Assembly: GCA_964569295.1 (NCBI GenBank)
Contig: CAZMVU010000093.1
Location: forward strand, 1-17,792
DNA: 17,792 nucleotides
Direction of reading: 5' to 3'
Source: CAZMVU01 sp964569295
GTDB taxonomy: Bacteria > Hydrogenedentota > Hydrogenedentia > Hydrogenedentales > JAGMZX01
Every line of letters starts with the position of its first letter. Position 1 is the stretch's first letter. The translations under genes and the position numbers were made by a program. The notes beneath the pieces were generated by a model, which worked only from the letters and a program-made list of their open reading frames with translations, had not been told where the DNA came from and searched no databases. Shown here in pieces: positions 1 to 6,385 of this stretch.

Positions 1-56
1 TCCGCGAAGGCGGGCGCACCGTCGGCGCCGGCGTCGTTACCAAGGTCATCGAATAG
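1..56 (+). CDS. tuf: Elongation factor Tu, C-terminal end (partial)
   Basis: Only the last 17 codons and the stop (TAG at 54-56) are inside the window. They read REGGRTVGAGVVTKVIE, which is the highly conserved end of EF-Tu domain 3. EF-Tu is the GTPase that delivers aminoacyl-tRNA to the ribosome. Its position directly before rpmG, tRNA-Trp, secE and nusG is a common bacterial arrangement and supports the call. The first two bases belong to a codon that begins outside the window. Confidence 0.93.
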   Translation, partial: REGGRTVGAGVVTKVIE

Positions 57-82
57 ACGGCCTGGAAGGAATTTGCTATAAT
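54..82 (+). promoter_or_regulatory. Candidate sigma-70 promoter across the tuf/rpmG junction
   Basis: TAGACG at 54-59 (4 of 6 against TTGACA) lies 17 bases before a perfect TATAAT at 77-82, which is preceded by an extended -10 TGC. The -35 overlaps the tuf stop codon and the -10 overlaps the rpmG start codon. Initiation would fall about 7 bases past the -10, inside rpmG codons 3-4. Such a transcript would carry tRNA-Trp, secE and nusG but not a translatable rpmG. The match is good, but only sequence supports it. Confidence 0.45.
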
Positions 83-230
83 GCGTGAACAAGTGCTGCT
101 GCAATGCAGCGAGTGTAAGCGGCGAAACTATACCGCCATGCGCGACAAGCGCAAGCGTCCCGATCGCATCGAACTGAAGAAGTATTGCAAGTGGGATCGC
201 AAGCACACGGTGCACAAGGAGGTGCGCTAG
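81..230 (+). CDS. rpmG: 50S ribosomal protein L33
   Basis: This 49-residue basic protein is L33, a small component of the large ribosomal subunit near the E site. The start ATG at 81 is preceded by GGAAGGA at 64-70. The zinc-ribbon region is visible: C9 and C12 (CSEC) form the first pair and C36 begins the second. The expected fourth ligand is replaced by D39 (YCKWDRKH), so the motif has three cysteines. It is therefore intermediate between zinc-binding and zinc-free L33 forms. It sits 24 bases after tuf and before tRNA-Trp, as in many bacterial tuf-secE-nusG clusters. Length is normal for the family. Confidence 0.93.
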   Translation: MREQVLLQCSECKRRNYTAMRDKRKRPDRIELKKYCKWDRKHTVHKEVR

Positions 231-283
231 CACCCCGGTCTTGGCGCCGCGCACAACCCGACAATAACAAGCAGTTCAGCCGC

Positions 284-359
284 AGGGGCGTAGCACAATG
301 GCTAGTGCAGCGGCCTCCAAAGCCGAAGGTTGGGGGTTCGAGTCCCTCCGCCCCTGCCA
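284..359 (+). tRNA. tRNA-Trp (CCA anticodon)
   Basis: A full cloverleaf can be folded. The acceptor arm AGGGGCG (284-290) pairs with CGCCCCT (349-355). The D stem is GCAC/GTGC. The anticodon loop CTCCAAA carries CCA. The T arm has the TTCGAGT loop, the discriminator is G, and the CCA end is encoded (357-359). The outermost pair of the anticodon stem looks like a G-A mismatch. A tryptophan tRNA just before secE is a well-known bacterial arrangement, which agrees with the anticodon. Confidence 0.95.
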
Positions 360-498
360 TTTTTCGATCGTGAAAGCCCGTTTCCACTGGGACCCGGCCG
401 CGCCGGCGCGACAGTGGTGCGCTGGAGTATACAGGATAGGCCCTTGGGCGGGTGCTACGCACACAGCCCCGGCCATACCTGAGCAAGGAGTGTTCGCC

Positions 499-726
499 AT
501 GGCAACGCAGGCAGCCGGCAAGGAAGGCTTTATCGCAAAGACAAAAGCCTTCCTTGACGAAGTCTATGTGGAAATGACCAAGAAGGTCACCTGGCCCACC
601 AAGGATGACCTCAAGGCCCAGACCCAAGTCACGCTTATCCTGCTGTTTGTCATGGCGGGTATCATCTTTGTGTACGACAAAGTCTTCGAGGTTGTCGTGA
701 TTGGGCTCCTCAGCCTGACCCAATAA
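499..726 (+). CDS. secE: Preprotein translocase subunit SecE
   Basis: SecE is the small essential subunit that clamps SecY in the inner-membrane Sec translocon. The 75-residue protein has an amphipathic stretch with the family signature (EMTKKVTWPTKDDL, about residues 29-42), then one hydrophobic transmembrane segment (about 47-72). This is the short one-helix form found in most bacteria; the E. coli protein is longer. The ATG at 499 is chosen because AAGGAG (485-490) precedes it by 8 bases and because earlier in-frame codons fall within the tRNA. nusG follows after 20 bases, so the two are almost certainly co-transcribed. Confidence 0.95.
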   Translation: MATQAAGKEGFIAKTKAFLDEVYVEMTKKVTWPTKDDLKAQTQVTLILLFVMAGIIFVYDKVFEVVVIGLLSLTQ

Positions 727-746
727 CGAACGTAGGAGAAGCCTTC

Positions 747-1643
747 GTGGCGGACGAAGCGAAAGAGAACCAGCACGACGACACGCGCGAGTCGCTAGTG
801 CCCGAAAACGCGCCGGACGTGGCAGCGGACCAGACCGAGGCCAACGCCCCGGGCGACGTGCAGGCGGAAGACCAGCCGGCCCCCGAAGAGGCGCAGGGCG
901 CGGAGCCGCCACAGGCATCCGAGCCGGCAGCGCCGGAGTCGGAGCCGGAGTCGGAAGTGCTCGAGGTGCTCGAGCCCGACCCGCCCAAGCGCAAGAAAGG
1001 GGCCAAGAAAGGCGACGCCCTGCCGGAAGACGAACCGGCCGACGCACCGGAGGCCCCGGAAGAAGCACCCGCCCTCTTGCGTGACGTGCCGGATGACGGC
1101 ATCCCGCGCCGCTGGTACGCTATCCACGCGCACTCCGGGCAGGAGGGCAGCGTCAAAAAGATGCTGCTCGCACGCGCGGAACAACACAACATACTTGATC
1201 TGATGAGCAACGTCTTCGTGCCCATGGAGGAAGTCGCCGAAATTCGCGGCGGCGAAAAGAAAGTTTCCAAGCGCAAGTATTTCCCCGGCTATGTGCTCGT
1301 ACAACTGCCCGAGCATCCGGAGCGCTACCCCGATCTGTGGCACCTTATCCGGCAAACGCCGGGCGTTACAGGCTTTATCGGTTCGCGCACCGTGCCCGTG
1401 CCGCTCGAGGACGCGGAAGTGCAGGCGATTGTCGAAGAGATTCGCGGCGAACGCGAGCGACCGAAGCCAAAGGTGGACTTCGACAAGGGCGAACGCGTAA
1501 AAATCATCGACGGCCCCTTCGCCAATTTCGTCGGCTCCATTGACGAGGTGAATGCCGAGCGCGGCACGGTCAAGGTACTGGTTGAGATATTCGAGCGGCT
1601 TACCAGCGTCGAAGTGGAATTCTGGCAAGTCGAACACATCTGA
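747..1643 (+). CDS. nusG: Transcription termination/antitermination factor NusG with long acidic N-terminal extension
   Basis: NusG binds RNA polymerase and links elongation to Rho or the ribosome. The conserved part has the NGN domain at about residues 121-232 (RRWYAIHAHSGQE, KRKYFPGYVLV, VTGFIG) and the KOW domain at about 245-298 (GERVKIIDGPFANFVG). The start is GTG at 747, with AGGAGA at 734-739. The protein has 298 residues against 181 in E. coli. The excess is an N-terminal region of about 120 residues rich in E, D, A and P, with one basic patch (KRKKGAKKG, about 81-89), probably disordered. No second good start is seen close to the NGN domain, and the frame is open throughout, so the extension looks genuine. 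rplK follows 30 bases later. Confidence 0.95.
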   Translation: MADEAKENQHDDTRESLVPENAPDVAADQTEANAPGDVQAEDQPAPEEAQGAEPPQASEPAAPESEPESEVLEVLEPDPPKRKKGAKKGDALPEDEPADAPEAPEEAPALLRDVPDDGIPRRWYAIHAHSGQEGSVKKMLLARAEQHNILDLMSNVFVPMEEVAEIRGGEKKVSKRKYFPGYVLVQLPEHPERYPDLWHLIRQTPGVTGFIGSRTVPVPLEDAEVQAIVEEIRGERERPKPKVDFDKGERVKIIDGPFANFVGSIDEVNAERGTVKVLVEIFERLTSVEVEFWQVEHI

Positions 1644-1673
1644 GCAACGGCTAGCTAAGCGGAGAGACGCACC

Positions 1674-2102
1674 ATGCCTCCCAAAAAACTCAAGGCGGAA
1701 ATCAAGCTGCAAGTCCCGGCGGCGCAGGCCAATCCCGCTCCGCCCGTCGGCCCGGCACTGGGCCAGCACGGCGTGAACATCATGGACTTCTGCAACCAGT
1801 TCAACGAACGCACCAAGGAGCAGCAGGGTCTCATCATCCCGGTGATCATCTCGGTCTTTACAGACCGCAGCTTCACCTTCATCACGAAGACCCCGCCGGC
1901 CCCCGTGCTGCTCAAGCGCGCCGCGAAAATCGCCAAGGCTTCCGGCGAACCGAACAAGACCAAAGTCGCCACGGTAACCGATGCCGATGTCGAAGAGATC
2001 GCCAAGACCAAAATGCCCGATCTCAACGCGGCAAACCTCGAAAACGCCAAGCGGATGGTGCGCGGCACCGCCCGATCGATGGGAATTCTGGTCAAGGGCT
2101 AG
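1674..2102 (+). CDS. rplK: 50S ribosomal protein L11
   Basis: L11 forms the GTPase-associated stalk base with 23S rRNA. The 142-residue length is typical. The N-terminal domain contains the conserved proline-rich segment (PAAQANPAPPVGPALGQHG, about residues 15-33) and the C-terminal rRNA-binding domain ends in AKRMVRGTARSMGILV. ATG at 1674 is preceded by GGAGAG at 1661-1666. It lies 30 bases after nusG and before rplA, the canonical order. No substitutions stand out. Confidence 0.96.
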   Translation: MPPKKLKAEIKLQVPAAQANPAPPVGPALGQHGVNIMDFCNQFNERTKEQQGLIIPVIISVFTDRSFTFITKTPPAPVLLKRAAKIAKASGEPNKTKVATVTDADVEEIAKTKMPDLNAANLENAKRMVRGTARSMGILVKG

Positions 2103-2133
2103 GCGCCCGCCCAGTATGCACAGGTGTGTTGTG

Positions 2134-2158
2134 CTTGGCGCGGCAAGACCGTGCCAAG
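2134..2158 (+). promoter_or_regulatory. Stable hairpin in the rplK-rplA gap
   Basis: CTTGGCGCGG (2134-2143) and CCGTGCCAAG (2149-2158) form a 10-bp stem, with one G-U pair, around a CAAGA loop. The following bases (TGTGTTTGT) are only partly T-rich, so it is a weak terminator or attenuator at best. It may instead be part of the structured leader of rplA. Confidence 0.45.
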
Positions 2159-2174
2159 TGTGTTTGTAGTAAGC

Positions 2175-2236
2175 GGCTCTCGCAGAGCCTGACGTGGGAG
2201 GGACCGCACCCGCAGGCCCGCATGCACCACAGGAGA
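2175..2236 (+). promoter_or_regulatory. Candidate L1-binding leader before rplA
   Basis: A short hairpin GGCTCT-CGC-AGAGCC (2175-2189) is followed by GTGGGAGG (2194-2201), whose GTGG can pair with CCAC at 2227-2230, just before the rplA Shine-Dalgarno AGGAGA (2231-2236). L1 is known to repress its own operon by binding an mRNA copy of its rRNA site, and GTGGGAGG-type stems are what I would expect at this place. The match is by eye, and the inner part of the stem is not resolved. Confidence 0.4.
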
Positions 2237-2243
2237 AAACAGC

Positions 2244-2954
2244 ATGGCCAGACACAGCAAGCGCTGGAAGACTATCCAGCAAGAGCACGACAACGATCGC
2301 GTCTATCCCCTCGATGAGGCGCTCGAAGGAATGCGCAAGTTCGCCACCGCCAAGTTCGACGAAACGGTCGAGCTGGCCTTCCACCTCGGGGTTGACCCGC
2401 GCCACGCCGACCAGCAGGTACGCGGCAGCGTAAGCCTGCCCCACGGCACCGGCAAGACGGTGCGGGTCATCGCATTCTGCAAATCCGCCGACCAGATCGA
2501 GGCGGCCGAGCAGGCCGGCGCGGTGGCGGTCGGCGCGGAAGACCTCGTGAAGAAAGTGCAGGATGGCTGGCTCGAGTTCGACGCGGCCGTCGCCGCGCCG
2601 GACATGATGAGCCAGGTAGGTAAGCTCGGGCGTGTACTGGGCCCGCGCGGTCTCATGCCCAGCCCGAAGGCCGGAACCGTAACCCCCGATGTCGGCACAG
2701 CGGTCGAGGAGATTCAGAAAGGCAAGATCGAGTACCGCGTCGACAAGAACGCCAATATCCATGTGCCCATCGGCAAAGTGTCTTTCCCCCCCGAGAACCT
2801 GATGCAGAACGCCGGCGCGGTCATCAGCGCTATCGTCAAGGCGCGTCCCGCAGCCTGTAAGGGAACCTACCTCAAATCCTGCGCCCTCAGCAGTACGATG
2901 GGCCCCGGCTTCAAGATGGACACCGCCGGCCTCGTGTCGCGTTTCCGTGGATGA
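2244..2954 (+). CDS. rplA: 50S ribosomal protein L1
   Basis: L1 builds the mobile stalk that moves deacylated tRNA from the E site, and it is often the translational repressor of its own operon. The 236-residue protein is of usual length. Family blocks are visible: MARHSKRWK at the start, LGRVLGPRGLMPSPKAGTV (about 130-148), KGKIEYRVDKNANIHVPIGK (about 159-178) and the C-terminal STMGPGFKMD. ATG at 2244 is preceded by AGGAGA at 2231-2236. The 141-base gap from rplK is longer than the other gaps in this block and contains structure (see the leader entry). No rplJ follows, which is unusual. Confidence 0.96.
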   Translation: MARHSKRWKTIQQEHDNDRVYPLDEALEGMRKFATAKFDETVELAFHLGVDPRHADQQVRGSVSLPHGTGKTVRVIAFCKSADQIEAAEQAGAVAVGAEDLVKKVQDGWLEFDAAVAAPDMMSQVGKLGRVLGPRGLMPSPKAGTVTPDVGTAVEEIQKGKIEYRVDKNANIHVPIGKVSFPPENLMQNAGAVISAIVKARPAACKGTYLKSCALSSTMGPGFKMDTAGLVSRFRG

Positions 2955-2979
2955 GCGCCGCATTCGAGATCATGCGAAG

Positions 2980-3039
2980 GGTTGCACCGGCGCCCTGATC
3001 GCTGCCACAGTGAGGCGCATCCACAGAAGCGGTGTTGCC
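2980..3039 (+). promoter_or_regulatory. Long-range stem between rplA and the downstream terminator
   Basis: GGTTGCACCG (2980-2989) can pair with CGGTGTTGCC (3030-3039) at nine of ten positions, counting G-U pairs, enclosing about 40 bases. It sits where the L10 leader normally lies (between rplA and rplJ) and just before a terminator-like hairpin. I could not match the L10-leader consensus convincingly. It may be the antitermination arm of an attenuator or simply coincidental pairing. Confidence 0.3.
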
Positions 3040-3057
3040 GAGTTATAAGTGGACTTT

Positions 3058-3104
3058 CCGCGGGCGACACCCGGCGCTTCGGCCCGGCGCCCGCGGTTTT
3101 CTTT
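3058..3104 (+). terminator. Rho-independent terminator or attenuator after rplA
   Basis: CCGCGGGCG (3058-3066) and CGCCCGCGG (3088-3096) form a perfect 9-bp GC stem, immediately followed by TTTTCTTT (3097-3104). The 21-base interior can add a short CCGG/CCGG stem. This is the clearest terminator in the window. It ends the rplA transcript or, since a gene with a strong Shine-Dalgarno begins 39 bases later, acts as an attenuator for that gene. Confidence 0.75.
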
Positions 3105-3143
3105 CCCGGCCGCACGCCAAACGCCCCCAGGAAGGAGACCGGC

Positions 3144-3296
3144 ATGAAAGTCGAAGATTTTGCCCACCGCGTATCCGTGCGAACCATGGAATTGCTTGGC
3201 GAGTTGCAGCACTACAAGATCACCGAGGATCTTCAAAAGGAAGTCACCAAGCGCATTCGCACCGAGGTGAACCAGATTCTCAAGGAGTCCTCGTAG
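3144..3296 (+). CDS. Small orphan protein of 50 residues, unknown function
   Basis: I do not recognise this protein. The gene reads MKVEDFAHRVSVRTMELLGE at the start and ends in a helical, charged stretch (VTKRIRTEVNQILKESS). It has no cysteines, no signal peptide and no membrane segment. The alternation of charged and hydrophobic residues suggests two amphipathic helices. The start is well supported: ATG at 3144 with GAAGGAGA at 3131-3138, six bases away, one of the best ribosome-binding sites in the window. It follows rplA after a terminator-like hairpin, in the place normally held by rplJ, and is convergent with the CPBP gene 48 bases further on. It could be a conserved lineage-specific small protein. 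Confidence 0.7.
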   Translation: MKVEDFAHRVSVRTMELLGELQHYKITEDLQKEVTKRIRTEVNQILKESS

Positions 3297-3344
3297 CGCC
3301 CGGCGCGGGCCACGCGGTTGGCTGCCGCGCCAAGGAGACCACGC

Positions 3345-4751
3345 TCACACATGCTCCGCCGGTTCGGCGGCGCTCAGCGTGCGGCTGCACACGGCCAACA
3401 AGCCTGCGTACGCCGCGATGCACAGGACGGGCGCCACGAGCACGGTGCGCGTCGGGTATTCGATGTTATAGGGGCCTGCGGCAAGGTCCAGGGAAATAGG
3501 GCCGGCCATCCCATCGGGAAACAGCATGACACAGGTGCTGTGCAACAGGCCGAATGCAACGCTCAGCGCCGCCAGATTCCGCCGCCGGTCTTCCATAAAA
3601 ATGTAAGCTGCCGGAATCATGAAAAGCCAAACCACGCCGACCAACAGCATCGATCCAAGGTGCAGGCTGGCGAAGCAACTCGCCGTGAGCGTGGCGACAA
3701 GGAGCCGGCGCCGTGCCCGGGCATAGAACCAGCCATAAACCAGGGCAAAGGGCAGCACAGCCAGCGCCAGGGAAAGCGGCATGCGCAAGGGCACCGCGTC
3801 CACCCCGTGGCGCAGGCGCAGCCCAATGAGTGCGAAGATGTACACCCCGAGGGCAATATTTGCGCCCACGAGCACGGACGTCAGCAGCGCGCGTCCGGCC
3901 CGGGGCGGATAGGCGGGTGAGGGGGCGGGCGCAAAGGCTTTGCGGAAACGTGTGCCCAAATAGCCGCTGAAGATGAGCTGCTGGGCGAAGGCGCAGGCCC
4001 CGTAGCCGAAGATGCCCAGTAGCCAGGGGCGGACATGTATGGCCGAAAAAGCGGCCGGCCCGCGGGCATGCCAGGCAACCACAGCCAGCAGCAGCAGGAA
4101 AGGCAGCGCGATCTGCAATACCATGGGAAAGGCCACAAGAAAATTGTCGTAGCGCACGGCGCCAAGCACGATGCCCGCCGATAACACACCCCCGATGGCA
4201 AACACGACAAACCGCCCCGGATATGCACGGTGGACCTTCCCAAGCAAGGTGTCGTCGAGCTCGAGGAAGCGCATTACCTCCGGCCAGTACAAATAAAGCA
4301 CGCAGTTCAGCCCGGCGAAAAGAACCACCAGCACAGCCGCGAACAGGCCCCGGCGCCAGCGCGGACCCGCCTCGAGCAGGCGCAACACCGTGCGCGGACT
4401 GCCAAGCCCCCACGACCGGCTTGTGTCCCGGTGCAGGAACGGCGCGATGAGCAACAGGTAGAGACCGCCGCCCACCAGCAACACATTGGTCACGGTGTTG
4501 GCCGGATCGAAGGCGCGCAACACGCCAAGGTAATACCCCACGCCCCAGAGGGCCACCAGTATCAGCGTGATAAAAGCGAGTCCCTCGACCGCGTTTTCCC
4601 GCCGCGACAAGGTCTCCCGTTCCAATTCACCCGCGGGTGTCCGCAACGCCGGCGCCCACTCTTCCGACATGCTGTCCGCGTCGCTCTCATCGGAAATGGT
4701 GGGCCCCTCCTCGCGTGGTGGTTGCACACGCGTCGTATCGAGCACGGTCAT
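3345..4751 (-). CDS. CPBP-type (CAAX protease-like) polytopic membrane protein, copy 1, lacking EExxxR
   Basis: The 468-residue protein has a hydrophilic N-terminus (about 1-52, acidic) and about ten hydrophobic segments. It resembles the CPBP intramembrane protease family. FxxxH is present (F360 to H364) and a later H404 may match the third motif. The first motif, normally EExxxR, reads QQLIFS (Q257, Q258, S262) within AQQLIFSGYLGTRFR, so both catalytic glutamates and the arginine are replaced. Proteolysis by the usual mechanism is therefore doubtful. The next upstream gene is a clear paralog: both share RRENA/RRANA, FLHRD followed by SWGLG, RYDNFL, FSGY, GTR and AYIFMEDR. Start ATG at 4751 has GGGAGAG and AGGAGAG upstream. 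It has its own promoter at 4805-4833. Substrate unknown. Confidence 0.75.
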   Translation of the reverse strand: MTVLDTTRVQPPREEGPTISDESDADSMSEEWAPALRTPAGELERETLSRRENAVEGLAFITLILVALWGVGYYLGVLRAFDPANTVTNVLLVGGGLYLLLIAPFLHRDTSRSWGLGSPRTVLRLLEAGPRWRRGLFAAVLVVLFAGLNCVLYLYWPEVMRFLELDDTLLGKVHRAYPGRFVVFAIGGVLSAGIVLGAVRYDNFLVAFPMVLQIALPFLLLLAVVAWHARGPAAFSAIHVRPWLLGIFGYGACAFAQQLIFSGYLGTRFRKAFAPAPSPAYPPRAGRALLTSVLVGANIALGVYIFALIGLRLRHGVDAVPLRMPLSLALAVLPFALVYGWFYARARRRLLVATLTASCFASLHLGSMLLVGVVWLFMIPAAYIFMEDRRRNLAALSVAFGLLHSTCVMLFPDGMAGPISLDLAAGPYNIEYPTRTVLVAPVLCIAAYAGLLAVCSRTLSAAEPAEHV

Positions 4752-4804
4752 CTCTCCCAGAATCTCTCCTGCAGTCGATCATAGGATACACACACACCAC
4801 GCGC

Positions 4805-4833
4805 ATTATACCAGACACGCGAACAGCTTTCAC
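4805..4833 (-). promoter_or_regulatory. Sigma-70 promoter of the first CPBP-like gene
   Basis: On the minus strand GTGAAA (4828-4833, 4 of 6) is followed after 17 bases by a perfect TATAAT (4805-4810), preceded by the extended -10 element TGG. Transcription would start near 4798, giving a leader of about 47 bases for the gene starting at 4751. This means the two CPBP-like paralogs need not be one transcript. Confidence 0.65.
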
Positions 4834-4854
4834 CCTAAAAGTACATGTGGCGCG

Positions 4855-6186
4855 CTACATATTTTGCGTAGATGCCGGCAGGCGCCGTGCACACCACACG
4901 AACAGCGCGGCATACGCGGCGAGAAACAGAAGCGGGAGAATGATTACCCCCCACACCGGTGCATCTACATTCCACGGGCCGACACTGTAGTCGATCTCGA
5001 GCGCGCCCGAGCGGCCCCGGGAAAAAAGCCACTGGAGGGTTGCACCGTTCAACCCGTGGATGAAACCCAGCGCCACGAGGTTGCGAAACCGGTCTTCCAT
5101 GAAGATATAGGCGAGCGGGATTCCCAGCAGCCAAGTCCCGAGAACCAAGCCGTACGAGTCAATGTGTATAAGCCCGAAGAAGCTGGCCGTAAGCGTGGCC
5201 ACGAGCATACGCTTCTTATCGCGGGCGTAGAAATAGCCGTAGATCGCCCCGGCGGGGAACAAAAACACCATGAACCACAGCGAGGCGGCGGGCCGCACGA
5301 GATCGGCGGTGTAAAGCGCGCGCAGCAGGAAAAAGATGCCCGGCCCGCCAATCAGCGCCGCCGCCGCACCGAAGCCCAGCGCCCAGCGCCAACGCTTGCC
5401 CGCCAACACCACATTGCGCGGCGAGGCACTCGGCGAAAACGCCTTGCGCAGCCGGGTACCGAAGTACCCGCTGAACAGCAACTGTTGTGTGAAGCCCCAG
5501 AAAAGGTAGCCCAGCACCCCGAGCCCGAAGCGCACAGGGTCGAAGTCGGCAAATGCGGCAGCCCCCCGTTGCACCCAGGCGCCAATGCAAATCAGCAAAA
5601 ACACCGGCAGCGCTATCACCACGGCGGCACGCAACGCCGAGAGAAAGTTGTCGTAGCGGATGGCGCACGTCGCAATAAGAAGCGACAGTGCGATACCAAA
5701 GCCCAGTACAAACACCTGCCCGGGCCCATCGCCGTCACGGGCGCCTTCGAGCACTGTGCCGTCGAACTTGAAGAAATCCGCCACCTCGGCCCACTGCCAC
5801 CAGTTGAGAATGTTCAAAAATGCCATCAACACCACAATGATCAGCACAGTAGTCCAGCGCCGCCCGGGCGAGGCCGCCTTCAAAAACCGCCACAGCGACA
5901 CCGGATTGCCCAGCCCCCACGACGTGTGCCGATCACGGTGCAGAAAGGGCGCCACGAACGCGATAAACACCACCCCCAGGCCAATGACCACATTGGCCAT
6001 GGTCTCCGCGCCGGAAACTCCGCCCATGATGCCCAGCCCATAAGCCAACGGCCATAGCGCAAAAAGCACCAGCAGGTAGAGGCCGATGGCCTCCAACGCG
6101 TTGGCGCGCCGAGACTTGGCTTCACGTTCGAATTCGCCCGCCACGTTTGCGAGGGGGCGCGGGCCGTGTGCGCGGGGCGTGGTCAT
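4855..6186 (-). CDS. CPBP-type (CAAX protease-like) polytopic membrane protein, copy 2, lacking EExxxR
   Basis: The 443-residue paralog of the downstream gene has about ten hydrophobic segments after a short hydrophilic N-terminus. The FxxxH motif is present (F337 to H341, FGLIH), and H377-GLN-380 resembles the third CPBP motif better than in copy 1. The EExxxR motif again reads QQLLFS (Q234, Q235, S239). The same replacement in both copies argues for selection rather than decay. Start ATG at 6186 follows GAGGAG by 10 bases. It is divergent from fliD across 199 bases and lies 103 bases upstream of copy 1. CPBP family members can be proteases, bacteriocin-immunity proteins or membrane scaffolds; I cannot choose. 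A non-proteolytic role is inference. Confidence 0.75.
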   Translation of the reverse strand: MTTPRAHGPRPLANVAGEFEREAKSRRANALEAIGLYLLVLFALWPLAYGLGIMGGVSGAETMANVVIGLGVVFIAFVAPFLHRDRHTSWGLGNPVSLWRFLKAASPGRRWTTVLIIVVLMAFLNILNWWQWAEVADFFKFDGTVLEGARDGDGPGQVFVLGFGIALSLLIATCAIRYDNFLSALRAAVVIALPVFLLICIGAWVQRGAAAFADFDPVRFGLGVLGYLFWGFTQQLLFSGYFGTRLRKAFSPSASPRNVVLAGKRWRWALGFGAAAALIGGPGIFFLLRALYTADLVRPAASLWFMVFLFPAGAIYGYFYARDKKRMLVATLTASFFGLIHIDSYGLVLGTWLLGIPLAYIFMEDRFRNLVALGFIHGLNGATLQWLFSRGRSGALEIDYSVGPWNVDAPVWGVIILPLLFLAAYAALFVWCARRLPASTQNM

Positions 6187-6224
6187 GCTGGCAAACTCCT
6201 CAAGCCGCGTGTTTTCCGGTACAT

Positions 6225-6253
6225 TTGCCCTGCCGGGAAGTACGGTTTATACT
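6225..6253 (+). promoter_or_regulatory. Candidate sigma-70 promoter upstream of fliD
   Basis: TTGCCC at 6225-6230 (4 of 6) is separated by 17 bases from TATACT at 6248-6253 (5 of 6). It lies 32 bases upstream of the sigma-28 promoter and would give fliD a second, growth-phase-independent start. Moderate match only. Confidence 0.4.
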
Positions 6254-6284
6254 TAAATTGCGAGGAAAGACCCGAATTCGAGGC

Positions 6285-6312
6285 TAAAGGTTTCGCCCTT
6301 CGATGCCGATAA
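6285..6312 (+). promoter_or_regulatory. Sigma-28 (FliA) flagellar promoter for fliD-fliS
   Basis: TAAA at 6285-6288 and a perfect GCCGATAA at 6305-6312 are separated by 16 bases; the E. coli consensus is TAAA-N15-GCCGATAA. Late flagellar genes such as fliD and fliS are classic FliA targets, so sequence and context agree. Transcription would begin around 6319-6321, giving a leader of about 65 bases before the fliD ATG at 6386. Confidence 0.8.
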
Positions 6313-6385
6313 AATGCTTTGGCGGATCCGGCGCCCGGTCGGCGTTTGTATTCCGCGTGGTCACAACCCGGAGGTATGCACGCCT

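Noticed and set aside
795..2963. 722-codon open frame on the minus strand across nusG, rplK and rplA
   Set aside because: It lies antisense to three unmistakable conserved genes and its composition is that of a GC-rich shadow frame without any recognisable domain.
2955..3104. Canonical L10 (rplJ) leader
   Set aside because: Position and a terminator fit, but I could not match the conserved L10-leader core convincingly and no rplJ follows; kept only as an unspecified attenuator-like region.
3318..3333. TTGGC...GCCAA hairpin between the small gene and the first CPBP-like gene
   Set aside because: Only five base pairs and no T-run on either strand, so not good enough to call a terminator.
4567..6057. 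496-codon plus-strand frame opposite the second CPBP-like gene
   Set aside because: Very high in H, R, P and Q with no domain, and antisense to a gene with conserved paralogous blocks.
6314..6385. FliD start at the earlier in-frame ATG (6314)
   Set aside because: That ATG overlaps the end of the sigma-28 -10 element, upstream of the expected transcription start, and has no Shine-Dalgarno; the ATG at 6386 does and begins the conserved sequence.
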